DNA of 23,579 nt from Campylobacterales bacterium (GCA_027064245.1 JAMOPZ010000005.1:1-23579), one strand, 5' to 3'. Positions 8,592 to 16,807 are shown, counted from the stretch's first letter. Numbers and translations: made by a program. The notes: generated by a model from the sequence alone, not told the origin.

Positions 8592-8597
8592 ATTATA
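8592..8597 (-). promoter_or_regulatory. -10 element for the RCK_C protein gene
   Basis: A perfect TATAAT on the minus strand ends 18 bases before the ATG at 8573. Transcription would begin near 8585, leaving a leader of about a dozen bases. That leader (TTATTACTCTT before the ATG) holds no purine-rich ribosome binding site. The upstream unit is closed by a terminator at 8619-8646, so a promoter is needed in this short space. Confidence 0.5.
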
Positions 8598-8618
8598 TTA
8601 AGAAAAGTACTAAAATAA

Positions 8619-8646
8619 AAAAAGGTTGCAATAATGCAACCTTTTT
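8619..8646 (-). terminator. terminator downstream of the peroxiredoxin gene
   Basis: A perfect 12-bp stem (AAAAAGGTTGCA at 8619-8630, complement at 8635-8646) with a four-base loop. On the minus strand it is followed by a run of T. It lies 23 bases past the peroxiredoxin stop and separates that gene from the RCK_C gene. The A/T flanks on both sides make it look bidirectional. Confidence 0.88.
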
Positions 8647-8669
8647 CTTTATAAATTATCAAATATCTT

Positions 8670-9266
8670 TTATAATTCTTGAGCATGCTTATCAAGATAA
8701 GAAGCAACACCATCTGTTGTTGGTTTCATACCTTCATCACCTTTTTGCCAACCAGCAGGACAAACTTCACCAAATTCATCAGTAAATTGTTGAGCATCTA
8801 TCATTCTTAACATCTCATCAACATTTCTTCCTAATGGTAGATCATTTACTACTGCATGTCTTATTACACCATTAGCATCTATTAAAAAAGATCCTCTTAA
8901 AGCTACAGCATCATTTAATAATACATCATAATCTCTTGCAATTTGTTTATTTAAATCTGCAACTAATGGAAAATTAATTTTTCCAATACCACCTTGATTT
9001 ACAGGAGTTTCTCTCCATGCAAAGTGTGAAAATTGTGAATCTATAGAAACACCAATTACATTTACACCTCTTTCTTGAAACTCATTATACCTATGAGAGA
9101 ATGCTATAATTTCACTTGGACATACAAAAGTAAAATCTAATGGATAAAAGAATACTACAGTCCCTTTTTCTCCATAATTCTCACTTAACTTAAAATTTTC
9201 TACTATTTGACCATCAGCTAATACAGCTGTTGCACTAAAATCTGGTGCTTGTTTTGTTACTAACAT
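8670..9266 (-). CDS. typical 2-Cys peroxiredoxin (AhpC/Prx1 type)
   Basis: Reduces hydrogen peroxide, alkyl peroxides and probably peroxynitrite in the cytoplasm. In 198 residues it shows the peroxidatic site YPLDFTFVCPSE (P42, T46, C49), the conserved arginine in ALRGSF (R124), and the resolving GEVCPAGW (C169). A GGIG loop (92-95) resembles the eukaryote-like sensitive GGLG type, and the tail ends SYLDKHAQEL rather than with a YF helix. The ATG has AAGGA (9273-9277) six bases upstream. It is a single gene ended by a clear terminator, and a palindrome sits in its promoter. The electron donor is not encoded nearby. Confidence 0.95.
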   Translation of the reverse strand: MLVTKQAPDFSATAVLADGQIVENFKLSENYGEKGTVVFFYPLDFTFVCPSEIIAFSHRYNEFQERGVNVIGVSIDSQFSHFAWRETPVNQGGIGKINFPLVADLNKQIARDYDVLLNDAVALRGSFLIDANGVIRHAVVNDLPLGRNVDEMLRMIDAQQFTDEFGEVCPAGWQKGDEGMKPTTDGVASYLDKHAQEL

Positions 9267-9298
9267 TTTTATTCCTTAATATTGTTTTTTGTTATGGA

Positions 9299-9324
9299 AG
9301 TATATCTTAAAAATATTAAGATAT
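9299..9324 (-). promoter_or_regulatory. peroxiredoxin promoter with palindromic operator candidate
   Basis: On the minus strand a TATACT -10-like hexamer (9299-9304) lies about 33 bases before the start codon. It overlaps the edge of a perfect inverted repeat, ATATCTTAA-5-TTAAGATAT (arms 9302-9310 and 9316-9324). A dimeric repressor bound here would block RNA polymerase. A redox or peroxide regulator such as a PerR-like protein is a reasonable guess, but no regulator gene is in the window. Confidence 0.5.
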
Positions 9325-9363
9325 TATTATCTAAATGATAAACTTTTTCATTTAAGTTTATAT

Positions 9364-10584
9364 TTAGATATTTTTTATAGCATTTTTTATAGCATTTGTG
9401 ATTTTATACAACTCTTTTTTTGTAATAGTATATGCAACAATAGAATAAACTAAATTTCCAAATGGTCTTAACCAAACACCCTTTTGAACACATAAATCTT
9501 GTATCTTATAAGCATATTTATCACTATTTAATTCAACTACTCCAATAGCACCTATATATCGTATATCTTTTACAATATTATATTTTCTTAAAGGTTCTAA
9601 CTCTTTTTTGAAATGTTTATTTATATATTTTAATTTATTTTTCCAATCAGATTGTAAAAATAATTTTATACTTGCATTTGCAACACTACAAGCAAGTGGA
9701 TTACCCATAAATGTAGGTCCATGCATAAGAACACCTATAGAACTATTTGATATAGTATTGCTTATATTTTTAGTTGTACACATAGCAGATAGTGTCATAA
9801 CTCCACTGGTTAAACTTTTTCCAATAGTCATAATATCAGGTCTAATATTTGCATGGTCACATCCCCAAAGTTTCCCTGTATGCCCAAAGCCAGTTGCTAT
9901 CTCATCAGCTATAAAAACTAAATCATATTTTGTAGATAATTTTCTAATAATTTTTAAATATTTTGGATCATATATCTTCATTCCCCCTGCACCTTGAACT
10001 ACAGGTTCTACAATTACTCCTGCAATATGATTTTTATATTTTTTTATAGTATCTTCAATATTAATAATATCACAAAAAATATTTTTAGGTAAATATTCTC
10101 CATAAAGCGTATGCATAGAGTTTTTTGGATCACATACCCCCATACACCCTAAAGTGTCACCATGATATGCATTGTTTAAAGATATAAATTTACTTACATC
10201 TTTACCTTTTGCTTTTTGATATAATATTGCTGTTTTTAAAGCAACTTCAACAGATACACTACCACTATCTGCTAAAAAAACACTAGGAAGATTTGTTAAT
10301 TGTGCTAAGATTTTACATAATTTTGCTGCTGGTTGATGTGTTAATCCTCCAAACATAATATGGGGCATTTTTTTTGATTGTTTTTTTATAGCTTTTATTA
10401 ATTTTGGATGATTGTATCCATGAATAGCACTCCACCAAGAACTCATACCATCAACAAGTTTTGTACCATCTTCTAGTACTATTGTTTGGGCATAAGTTCT
10501 TTTTACACTTAATATTTTTGTTTTGCTTGGCAAAGAGTTATAAGGATGCCAAACAAACTGTTTATCTATATCAAGAATATTCAT
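9364..10584 (-). CDS. bioA: adenosylmethionine--8-amino-7-oxononanoate aminotransferase
   Basis: PLP enzyme that makes 7,8-diaminopelargonate from KAPA, using SAM as amino donor, in biotin synthesis. At 406 residues it is near the family length (~430). Visible: VWHPYNS at the N-terminus, the phosphate-binding DSGSVSVEVALK (106-117), YHGDT (140-144), DEIATGFGHTGK (227-238) and the Schiff-base lysine in TIGKSLTSG (K256). MHGPTFMGNPLAC follows, as in BioA. It is the last gene of the long minus-strand run, 33 bases after the aldolase gene. No Shine-Dalgarno precedes the ATG. No other biotin genes are in view. Confidence 0.93.
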   Translation of the reverse strand: MNILDIDKQFVWHPYNSLPSKTKILSVKRTYAQTIVLEDGTKLVDGMSSWWSAIHGYNHPKLIKAIKKQSKKMPHIMFGGLTHQPAAKLCKILAQLTNLPSVFLADSGSVSVEVALKTAILYQKAKGKDVSKFISLNNAYHGDTLGCMGVCDPKNSMHTLYGEYLPKNIFCDIINIEDTIKKYKNHIAGVIVEPVVQGAGGMKIYDPKYLKIIRKLSTKYDLVFIADEIATGFGHTGKLWGCDHANIRPDIMTIGKSLTSGVMTLSAMCTTKNISNTISNSSIGVLMHGPTFMGNPLACSVANASIKLFLQSDWKNKLKYINKHFKKELEPLRKYNIVKDIRYIGAIGVVELNSDKYAYKIQDLCVQKGVWLRPFGNLVYSIVAYTITKKELYKITNAIKNAIKNI

Positions 10585-10617
10585 TTTAATTATAAAGTTT
10601 TTTTATCTTAATTATCT

Positions 10618-11556
10618 TTAAAGGTTATTTAAAAGATTTTGATGAAATTGTGTATATTTTGTATCGTTTTCATCTCTTGCTTTCATGGCACTTCGTGGAT
10701 GTTCTGTTAATTGACCTGTTATCATATATGGAATACTATATCCCCAATCAAGCTCTTTTTCAAGCTCTACTATATGATCCTCTATAAATTTAATTACAGG
10801 CTCTAGCTTATATTTTTTATCATTTAAATACCCAATTAATAGTTCCATAGCACAATTTCCAGCACCTCTTCCAAGACCTGCAATTGTAACATCTAAAAAC
10901 TCAACACCATGTAAAGATGATTCAATAGTATTTGCAAAAGCTAACTGAATATTATTGTGAGCATGGATACCAACTTTTTTGCCACTATTAAATGCCACTT
11001 TTGTATATTGTTGTGCTAAAGCTTTTATCTCTTGTGGATAATATGATCCAAAAGTATCAGCTATATATATTACATCTACATTTGTTTTACTAAATCGCTC
11101 TAGTGCCTCTTTTAGCTCATCTTGTGATACTTTAGCTACTGCCATAAGATTTATTGTAGTTTCATACCCTTTTAAGTGAGCATCCTCTACTATTTGTATA
11201 GCTTCATCTAATTGGTGAATATAAGTAGCCACCCTTACCATATCAACTACACTTTGTTCACATGGTAAAAGTTCATTAGCTACAACTCTTCCAATATCAC
11301 TCATAACTGCAATTTTTAAATTTGTATTATTTTCCCCTATAACTCTTCTTATATCTTCCTCTTTACAGAAATTCCAAGCACCAAACTCCTCTTCGCTCAT
11401 AAGAGTTGGAGAGTTATTTTTACCTATTTCCATATAGTCAATACCAGCTTGAACACAAGTATCATATACACCTTTTACAAATTCATCAGTAAAATAAAAA
11501 TTATTTACTAAACCACCATCTCTTATTGTACAATCAAAAACTTTTATATTTTTCAT
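10618..11556 (-). CDS. DRE-TIM metallolyase (HMGL-like aldolase)
   Basis: A 312-residue TIM-barrel protein of the family that includes 4-hydroxy-2-oxovalerate aldolase, HMG-CoA lyase and isopropylmalate synthase. DCTIRDGG (8-15) is the metal- and base-carrying signature (D..RDG), and GIHAHNN (197-202) supplies the HxH metal ligands. GLGRGAGN (~227-234) closes the barrel as in MhpE-type aldolases. It lacks the ~50-residue C-terminal communication domain of classical MhpE proteins and has no dehydrogenase partner nearby, so the substrate is not known. It lies 20 bases after the 27-residue gene and before bioA. AGGG, ten bases before the ATG, is enclosed in a short palindrome (11561-11575). Confidence 0.8.
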   Translation of the reverse strand: MKNIKVFDCTIRDGGLVNNFYFTDEFVKGVYDTCVQAGIDYMEIGKNNSPTLMSEEEFGAWNFCKEEDIRRVIGENNTNLKIAVMSDIGRVVANELLPCEQSVVDMVRVATYIHQLDEAIQIVEDAHLKGYETTINLMAVAKVSQDELKEALERFSKTNVDVIYIADTFGSYYPQEIKALAQQYTKVAFNSGKKVGIHAHNNIQLAFANTIESSLHGVEFLDVTIAGLGRGAGNCAMELLIGYLNDKKYKLEPVIKFIEDHIVELEKELDWGYSIPYMITGQLTEHPRSAMKARDENDTKYTQFHQNLLNNL

Positions 11557-11576
11557 ATTTTTTATACCCTATAAAT

Positions 11577-11660
11577 TTATATATGTGTAAACTCATAACC
11601 AGAATATACTATTGTTCCTATGATAATTATAGAAACAAAAATCATTGCAATTAATTCCAT
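11577..11660 (-). CDS. 27-residue single-pass membrane protein
   Basis: A very small frame, read directly from the sequence: MELIAMIF, then VSIIIIGTIVYSG, then YEFTHI, stop TAA. Residues ~3-20 form one hydrophobic helix with a short polar tail. Support for translation is strong: AGGAG (11668-11672) lies seven bases before the ATG, and the ATG overlaps the stop of the upstream two-TM gene as TAATG, giving coupled translation. The aldolase ATG is only 20 bases beyond its stop. Function is unknown. It could be a subunit-like peptide that packs with the 76-residue neighbour. Confidence 0.65.
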   Translation of the reverse strand: MELIAMIFVSIIIIGTIVYSGYEFTHI

Positions 11661-11890
11661 TATAAGTCTCCTATTTCTTTTGTTTTTATTTTTATTTTTC
11701 TTATTGTAAATATAACACTTATCATCAAAATTACTTCTGATATAATGCCTATCCAAAACATTATATCATAAATTTCTTGACGATATGAATTTACAAGACC
11801 TCCTCCAATAGCTATCATCATAGCTATCGTTACAGTAAAAAATACTCTCAATGTTATTAAAGTTTCTTTTACTGCATCTATTTTTGCCAT
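11660..11890 (-). CDS. small two-TM membrane protein of unknown function
   Basis: A 76-residue protein with two hydrophobic segments (about 14-34 and 41-64), a short turn (NSYRQEIYD) between them, an N-terminal MAKIDAVKETLITLR and a very basic C-terminal tail (RKIKIKTKE). Both ends probably face the cytoplasm. I recognise no family. It follows the DAHP synthase gene by 11 bases with no strong ribosome binding site of its own, and its stop is fused with the start of the 27-residue gene. The pair may act together in the inner membrane; the metabolic neighbours do not suggest how. Confidence 0.7.
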   Translation of the reverse strand: MAKIDAVKETLITLRVFFTVTIAMMIAIGGGLVNSYRQEIYDIMFWIGIISEVILMISVIFTIRKIKIKTKEIGDL

Positions 11891-11901
11891 AATATACTTT
11901 T

Positions 11902-13251
11902 TTATGCCTCTTTTAAAGTATCTGCTATCATAAATGCTAATTCTAAAGATTGATCTGCATTTAACCGTGGATCACATTGTGTATGATATCTGCTTGTTAA
12001 ATCTTCTGTTGAGATAGCACAAGAACGACTTCCTGTACACTCTGTTACATCAAGTCCTGTCATCTCAAGATGAATTCCACCTGCTATACTTCCTTGGTTT
12101 TTATGTATTTGAAAAAATTGTTTTACTTCACTTAAGATATTTGCAAAATCTCTTGTTTTATAACCATTGTTTGTTTTTTCTACATTTCCATGCATAGGAT
12201 CACATGACCATACCACTTTTTTACCTTCAGATTCAACTTTTGCTAATAATTTTGGATAAATATCTGCAATTTTACTTGCACCCATTCTAACAATTAGATT
12301 TAATCTTCCAGCTTCATTGTTTGGATTTAATTTATCGATTAATTGTATCAGTTCATCCTCTTGCATAGTTGGACCAACTTTACACCCTATTGGATTTTTT
12401 ATACCTCTAAAATATTCTATATGAGCTTCATTTAGATCTCTTGTTCTATCTCCAATCCAAAGCATATGAGCAGAACAATCATAATAATCTCCTGTTAAAC
12501 TATCAAGTCTAGTTAATGCTTCTTCATAGTTTAGAAGTAATGCTTCATGAGAAGTATACAATACAGTTTGAGCAAGTTGAGGAGTATTTGCACCATTTAC
12601 TCCACAAGCTTCCATAAATTTTAAACTTTGACTAATTCTTGCTGCTAACTCTTCATATTTTTCTCCAAGAGGATGATCTTGCATATAATCTAAATTCCAT
12701 TTATGTACTTTATTTAGATCTGCCATACCACCTCTTGCAAATGCTCTAAGTAGATTTAGTGTTGCTGCACTTTGATTATAAGCTTTTAATAATTTTTTCG
12801 GATTTGGAACTCTTTTTTTAAGATCTGCTTCTATATCATTTACTATATCACCTCTATAACTTGGATACTCTACACCTTCAATATTTTCAAAATCACTTGA
12901 TCGTGGTTTTGCAAACTGTCCTGCAACTCTTCCTACTTTTACTACAGGCTTACTTGAACTAAAAGTCATCACAACTGCCATTTGCATCATAATTTGAAAT
13001 AAAGACTTTATATTATTTGCATTAAATGCTTTAAATGATTCTGCACAATCTCCACCTTGAAGTAAAAAAGCTTCCCCATTTGCTACATTTGCTAACTGAG
13101 CTTTTAATCTTCTAGCTTCTTCTGCAAATATAAGTGGAGGATAAGAGCTTAACTCATCTTCTATCTTTTTTAATTTTTTTTGATCTTCATAAATAGGCTG
13201 TTGTTTTATTGGAAAATCTCTCCAACTACTTGGTGTCCATATTTTATTCAT
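11902..13251 (-). CDS. 3-deoxy-7-phosphoheptulonate synthase, class II
   Basis: Joins phosphoenolpyruvate and erythrose 4-phosphate to DAHP, the first step of the shikimate pathway. The 449-residue protein is of the plant/Mycobacterium class II type. It starts WTPSSWRDFPIKQQP, has FLLQGGDCAESF (63-73; C69 matches the family's metal-binding cysteine), CSAHMLWIGDRTR, CKVGPTM, WSCDPMHGN and IHLEMTGLDVTEC. GAGG lies about seven bases before the ATG. It stands 19 bases behind tal. Transaldolase handles erythrose 4-phosphate, the DAHP synthase substrate, so the two neighbours share a metabolite. Confidence 0.96.
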   Translation of the reverse strand: MNKIWTPSSWRDFPIKQQPIYEDQKKLKKIEDELSSYPPLIFAEEARRLKAQLANVANGEAFLLQGGDCAESFKAFNANNIKSLFQIMMQMAVVMTFSSSKPVVKVGRVAGQFAKPRSSDFENIEGVEYPSYRGDIVNDIEADLKKRVPNPKKLLKAYNQSAATLNLLRAFARGGMADLNKVHKWNLDYMQDHPLGEKYEELAARISQSLKFMEACGVNGANTPQLAQTVLYTSHEALLLNYEEALTRLDSLTGDYYDCSAHMLWIGDRTRDLNEAHIEYFRGIKNPIGCKVGPTMQEDELIQLIDKLNPNNEAGRLNLIVRMGASKIADIYPKLLAKVESEGKKVVWSCDPMHGNVEKTNNGYKTRDFANILSEVKQFFQIHKNQGSIAGGIHLEMTGLDVTECTGSRSCAISTEDLTSRYHTQCDPRLNADQSLELAFMIADTLKEA

Positions 13252-13270
13252 TTTTTACCTCTATATTTTT

Positions 13271-14263
13271 TTAATTTTTTAAACTATTTAACAACTCTTT
13301 AAAAGATACTTTAAATGCATCTAAACCATCTTTTAATAATTTGTTATAAAGAGCATCTATATCTATATTTTTATTTTTTAATATATTTATATACTCATCA
13401 CACTCTTGTAGTGTAGGAATTTTTGACAACTGTTTAATACCCTTTTCTTGATATATTTTTATTGTATCTAAAGGAGCTGTATTTACACTATTTGGATATA
13501 TAAGATTATCTATATAATAACTTTTAGGAAGATCATCTCCTTTTACTCCTGTTGATGCAAAAAGTGTTCTAATATTTTTATTTTTTATACTATTTACCTC
13601 ATGGTAACATTTTGTAGCATTTATAATACCTAATTTTGAAGTTTTTAACCCCATTAATGTAAGTTTTGAATCTAAAGCTCTATCAAATCTACTTACAAAC
13701 ACAGAAACTACCCCTTTTGTATTTTTACCACTTTTTTTAATACCCTCATCTAAAGCTTTTGCACACTCTTTTGCTTGAGTTGGGGAAAAGATAAGAGTCG
13801 CATTTATATTTATACCCATAGAAGTAAGTTCTCTCATAGCTCCATAGCCAGCACTAGTTGCAGGAACTTTTATCATAACATTATCATAATTTATTTGAGA
13901 ATAAAGTCTAGCCCCCTCCTCAATAGTTCCCATCATATCATCACATAAAGTAGGATCAACCTCTATAGATATAAAACCATCATCCGTATCATTATCATAT
14001 AACGATTTTAAATTATCAGCTGCTGTTTTTATATCTGTTATAGCCAACTCTTCATATATTTTTTTAGCTTCATTATTTTGTAGCATTGATATTTGTTGTG
14101 TATAAGCAGAAGATTTAGCAATAGATTGTGCAAAAATACTTGGATTACTTGTTGCTCCATATATAATTTGTTTATCAATTAACTTTTTAAAATCCTCTTC
14201 TAAAAATGATCTTTCTACAAAATCACACCAAATTGAATAATTTATATCTTTTTTTAAACTCAT
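13271..14263 (-). CDS. tal: transaldolase
   Basis: Moves a dihydroxyacetone unit between sugar phosphates in the non-oxidative pentose phosphate pathway, making or using erythrose 4-phosphate. The 330 residues show GATSNPSIF (36-44), FISIEVDP (97-104) and the Schiff-base lysine in MIKVPAT (K132), followed by GININATLIFS and SVFVSRFDR. The length and extended C-terminal helices fit the long bacterial form. Its ATG overlaps the upstream stop as ATGA, with AGGA six bases before it. It precedes the class II DAHP synthase gene by 19 bases. Confidence 0.94.
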   Translation of the reverse strand: MSLKKDINYSIWCDFVERSFLEEDFKKLIDKQIIYGATSNPSIFAQSIAKSSAYTQQISMLQNNEAKKIYEELAITDIKTAADNLKSLYDNDTDDGFISIEVDPTLCDDMMGTIEEGARLYSQINYDNVMIKVPATSAGYGAMRELTSMGININATLIFSPTQAKECAKALDEGIKKSGKNTKGVVSVFVSRFDRALDSKLTLMGLKTSKLGIINATKCYHEVNSIKNKNIRTLFASTGVKGDDLPKSYYIDNLIYPNSVNTAPLDTIKIYQEKGIKQLSKIPTLQECDEYINILKNKNIDIDALYNKLLKDGLDAFKVSFKELLNSLKN

Positions 14264-14592
14264 ATTTTTCCTAACTGTTTACAATCTAGATCTTTATCTA
14301 CATTGTTTTTTAAATCTTTTACTATAAAGCCTCTACACTCTTGATTTTTATTAAGGTCTATAAAACTAACTTTATACTGCATACCTTTGATATTTGTAGT
14401 TTCATTTAAAAACTCTTGTGTTGAGTATATATGTACTTTTTTAATATTTTTATATCCTAATTGATTTAAAATTTTAGTAGCTTTTATTGTTTTACCATAA
14501 ACAACTGCAAAAAAACTTAATATTCCTAAAATAACCAATGTAATTAATAGTATAACTGTTTTTTTAGGCATTTTTCTAACTTCTGGTTTCAT
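14260..14592 (-). CDS. one-TM protein with a small periplasmic domain, unknown function
   Basis: 110 residues: a short basic N-terminus, one hydrophobic helix (~12-32), then about 75 residues probably in the periplasm. That part has two cysteines (QECRG, C86; DLDCKQ, C104) which could form a disulfide. I do not recognise the family. The start is supported by AAAGG six bases before the ATG; a second ATG at codon 8 has no such site. It overlaps tal by four bases. A 74-base gap, the widest in the run, separates it from flhA, with no terminator seen, so it may belong to either neighbour's transcript. Confidence 0.75.
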   Translation of the reverse strand: MKPEVRKMPKKTVILLITLVILGILSFFAVVYGKTIKATKILNQLGYKNIKKVHIYSTQEFLNETTNIKGMQYKVSFIDLNKNQECRGFIVKDLKNNVDKDLDCKQLGKI

Positions 14593-14666
14593 TATATACC
14601 TTTATAAATTTTTGTATTTTATCATAATTAAAATATAGGATACCTTTAGTTTAAAATCTATATATT

Positions 14667-16790
14667 TTAAAATTCTAAAGTACCTTCTATTGTAAATTCT
14701 GCTTTAGAATCAAGCTCAGCATGACTTAAAACTGCTATACTTAATCCAAATTTTTCAAAAATCTCTGCCAATCTTCTTCTTAAACTAGGATCAACTATCA
14801 TAGATACAGTAGGTACACCTTTTTGTTCTATTTGCTCTACTAAATCTCTTGTTTTTGTTACAAGATTATTTATCTCATTTATACTAAGCATTAAATGACT
14901 AATACCATGTTGTTCTTGAAGTTTACCTATAAATTGTTGTTCTAATTCTGATTTTATAGTAATAATATGCAATGCACCATCTGGACCTGTAAATTTATTG
15001 GTAATAAGTCTAAAAAGTTTACTTCTTACATGTTCTAATAGTATATCTGGAGATTTTGTATGCTCTGCTATATCACTCATAGCTTCTAAGATGGTGATCA
15101 TATCAATCAATGGTATATTTTCGTGTAATAGATCTTTACAAACTTTAAGTAAACTACCATAAGAAGACACTTTCATAGCTTCTTCTACAATAATAGGATA
15201 ATCCTCTTTTAATCTATCAATTATATTTACTATATCTTGTCTTGTTATAATATCTTCTGCATGTCTTTTTATAATTTCTGATAAATGCGTAGAGATAATA
15301 GTAGGTGCATCAACTACTGTAAATCCTTTATTTAATGCTTCATCTTTTTTACTTACATCTATCCAAGTAGCATCCAAATTAAATACAGGTTCTTTTACCT
15401 TTTTACCCTCTAATTTTGCTCTAGCAATTCCACCCATAGCTAAAAGTTGATTCGGCTGAACCTCTCCACTTGCTATTGGTATTCTTTTTAGATTAAAACT
15501 ATATTGATCCATAGGAAGATCAGGATCATCGCTTATTCTAATTTGTGGTATTACAAACCCTAATTCTGCTGCTATTGTTTTTCTTATACCTTTAATTTTA
15601 TCAAGAAGTTCACTATCCCCTTGTACTAGTTTAAGTAATCTTGCTCCAAGTTTAAGTTCAAGAACCTCTAATTTCATAGTTTTATCAATAGTTTCTTTCT
15701 CATCTGGAACAAAGTTTGATCTCTTTTTCTTTTTCTCTTGTTTTTTCTTTAACTCTTCTTGTTTTTTCTTTTGAAGAGCTTTGTCATCTTTGAAAAATCT
15801 TGTAAATGCATTTTCTTGGTTTGATTCTACCATATAAATTAAATATCCAATAGTTCCAAGTAATCCACCCATAGTAAATAATATTCCAGTAGGAAATCCA
15901 GGAACAAAACCAAACATAAGCAATGCAACACCTGTAATAACCAATGACTTAGAATCTTTAATAAGTTGAGACATAGTCCCACTTGCAAATTTTTCATCAT
16001 CATTATCTGATCTTGTTATAATAATAGCAGTTGCTGTTGAGATAATAAGTGCTGGTATTTGAGCTACTAGTCCATCTCCTATAGTTAAAATAGTATATAT
16101 ATTTGCACTTTCTCCTACAGTTAAACCATGTTGGAAAACACCAATCATAAGCCCACCTATAAGATTTACAAGTGTTATAATAATACCTGCAACAGCATCA
16201 CCTTTTACAAATTTTGCAGATCCATCCATGGTACCATAAAAACTTACTTCACCAGCTAGCTCTTTTCTACGCTCTTTTGCTTGAAGATCATCTATAAATC
16301 CTGCATTTAGATCTGCATCAATAGCCATCTGTTTACCTGGTAATGAATCTAGTGAAAATCTAGCTTGTACTTCAGCAACTCTACCTGCACCTTTTGTAAC
16401 AACCATAAAATTAATCAATACTAAAATAATAAAAATAACAACACCTATAACCATATTTCCACCAACAACAAATTCCCCAAAAGCTGCAATTATGGAACTA
16501 ACATGATCAGGACCCAAATGCCCCTCTCCTAGAATGGAACGGGTTGTTGCGATATTTAAGGAGAGCCTAAATAAAACCAATATAAGCAATAATGTTGGAA
16601 ATGTAGAAAGATCTGTAGGTTTTTGAATAAACAATGATATAAGAAGTATTAATATACCAGAAGTTAATGATAAAATAAGAAAAAAGTCTAGCATCCACTT
16701 AGGAAGTGGAACTATAATAATAGCTAACATCGCAAAAATAAATGATACTAGCACATACTCTTTTCTAAAAAATATCTCCCTTATATTCAT
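14667..16790 (-). CDS. flhA: flagellar export apparatus protein FlhA
   Basis: Large membrane component of the flagellar type III export gate. At 707 residues it has the usual FlhA layout: multiple N-terminal membrane helices (~10-310), then a lysine-rich linker (~335-362), then a cytoplasmic ring domain. The FHIPEP-family signature runs from RVAEVQARF (137-145) to PGKQMAIDADLNAG (151-164). SAKFVKGDA (191-199) carries the aspartate (D198) known in Salmonella for proton-linked export. In Campylobacterota FlhA also gates expression of the RpoN-dependent flagellar genes. It follows flgL by 17 bases with only a weak ribosome binding site. Confidence 0.97.
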   Translation of the reverse strand: MNIREIFFRKEYVLVSFIFAMLAIIIVPLPKWMLDFFLILSLTSGILILLISLFIQKPTDLSTFPTLLLILVLFRLSLNIATTRSILGEGHLGPDHVSSIIAAFGEFVVGGNMVIGVVIFIILVLINFMVVTKGAGRVAEVQARFSLDSLPGKQMAIDADLNAGFIDDLQAKERRKELAGEVSFYGTMDGSAKFVKGDAVAGIIITLVNLIGGLMIGVFQHGLTVGESANIYTILTIGDGLVAQIPALIISTATAIIITRSDNDDEKFASGTMSQLIKDSKSLVITGVALLMFGFVPGFPTGILFTMGGLLGTIGYLIYMVESNQENAFTRFFKDDKALQKKKQEELKKKQEKKKKRSNFVPDEKETIDKTMKLEVLELKLGARLLKLVQGDSELLDKIKGIRKTIAAELGFVIPQIRISDDPDLPMDQYSFNLKRIPIASGEVQPNQLLAMGGIARAKLEGKKVKEPVFNLDATWIDVSKKDEALNKGFTVVDAPTIISTHLSEIIKRHAEDIITRQDIVNIIDRLKEDYPIIVEEAMKVSSYGSLLKVCKDLLHENIPLIDMITILEAMSDIAEHTKSPDILLEHVRSKLFRLITNKFTGPDGALHIITIKSELEQQFIGKLQEQHGISHLMLSINEINNLVTKTRDLVEQIEQKGVPTVSMIVDPSLRRRLAEIFEKFGLSIAVLSHAELDSKAEFTIEGTLEF

Positions 16791-16807
16791 ATAATTTTAA
16801 TCTTTTA

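Noticed and set aside
9339..9360. TAAACTT-8-AAGTTTA hairpin as a terminator for bioA
   Set aside because: Only seven mostly A-T pairs, an eight-base loop, and no T-run after it on the minus strand. Too weak to list.
9608..9997. Plus-strand open frame of 129 codons antisense to bioA
   Set aside because: It lies wholly within bioA on the other strand. BioA has all catalytic motifs, and the antisense product has no recognisable pattern and no ribosome binding site.
10589..10594. Minus-strand TATAAT just before the bioA ATG as a separate promoter
   Set aside because: It is only four bases from the ATG and would make a leaderless message. In DNA this AT-rich such a match is expected by chance, though it may deserve RNA data.
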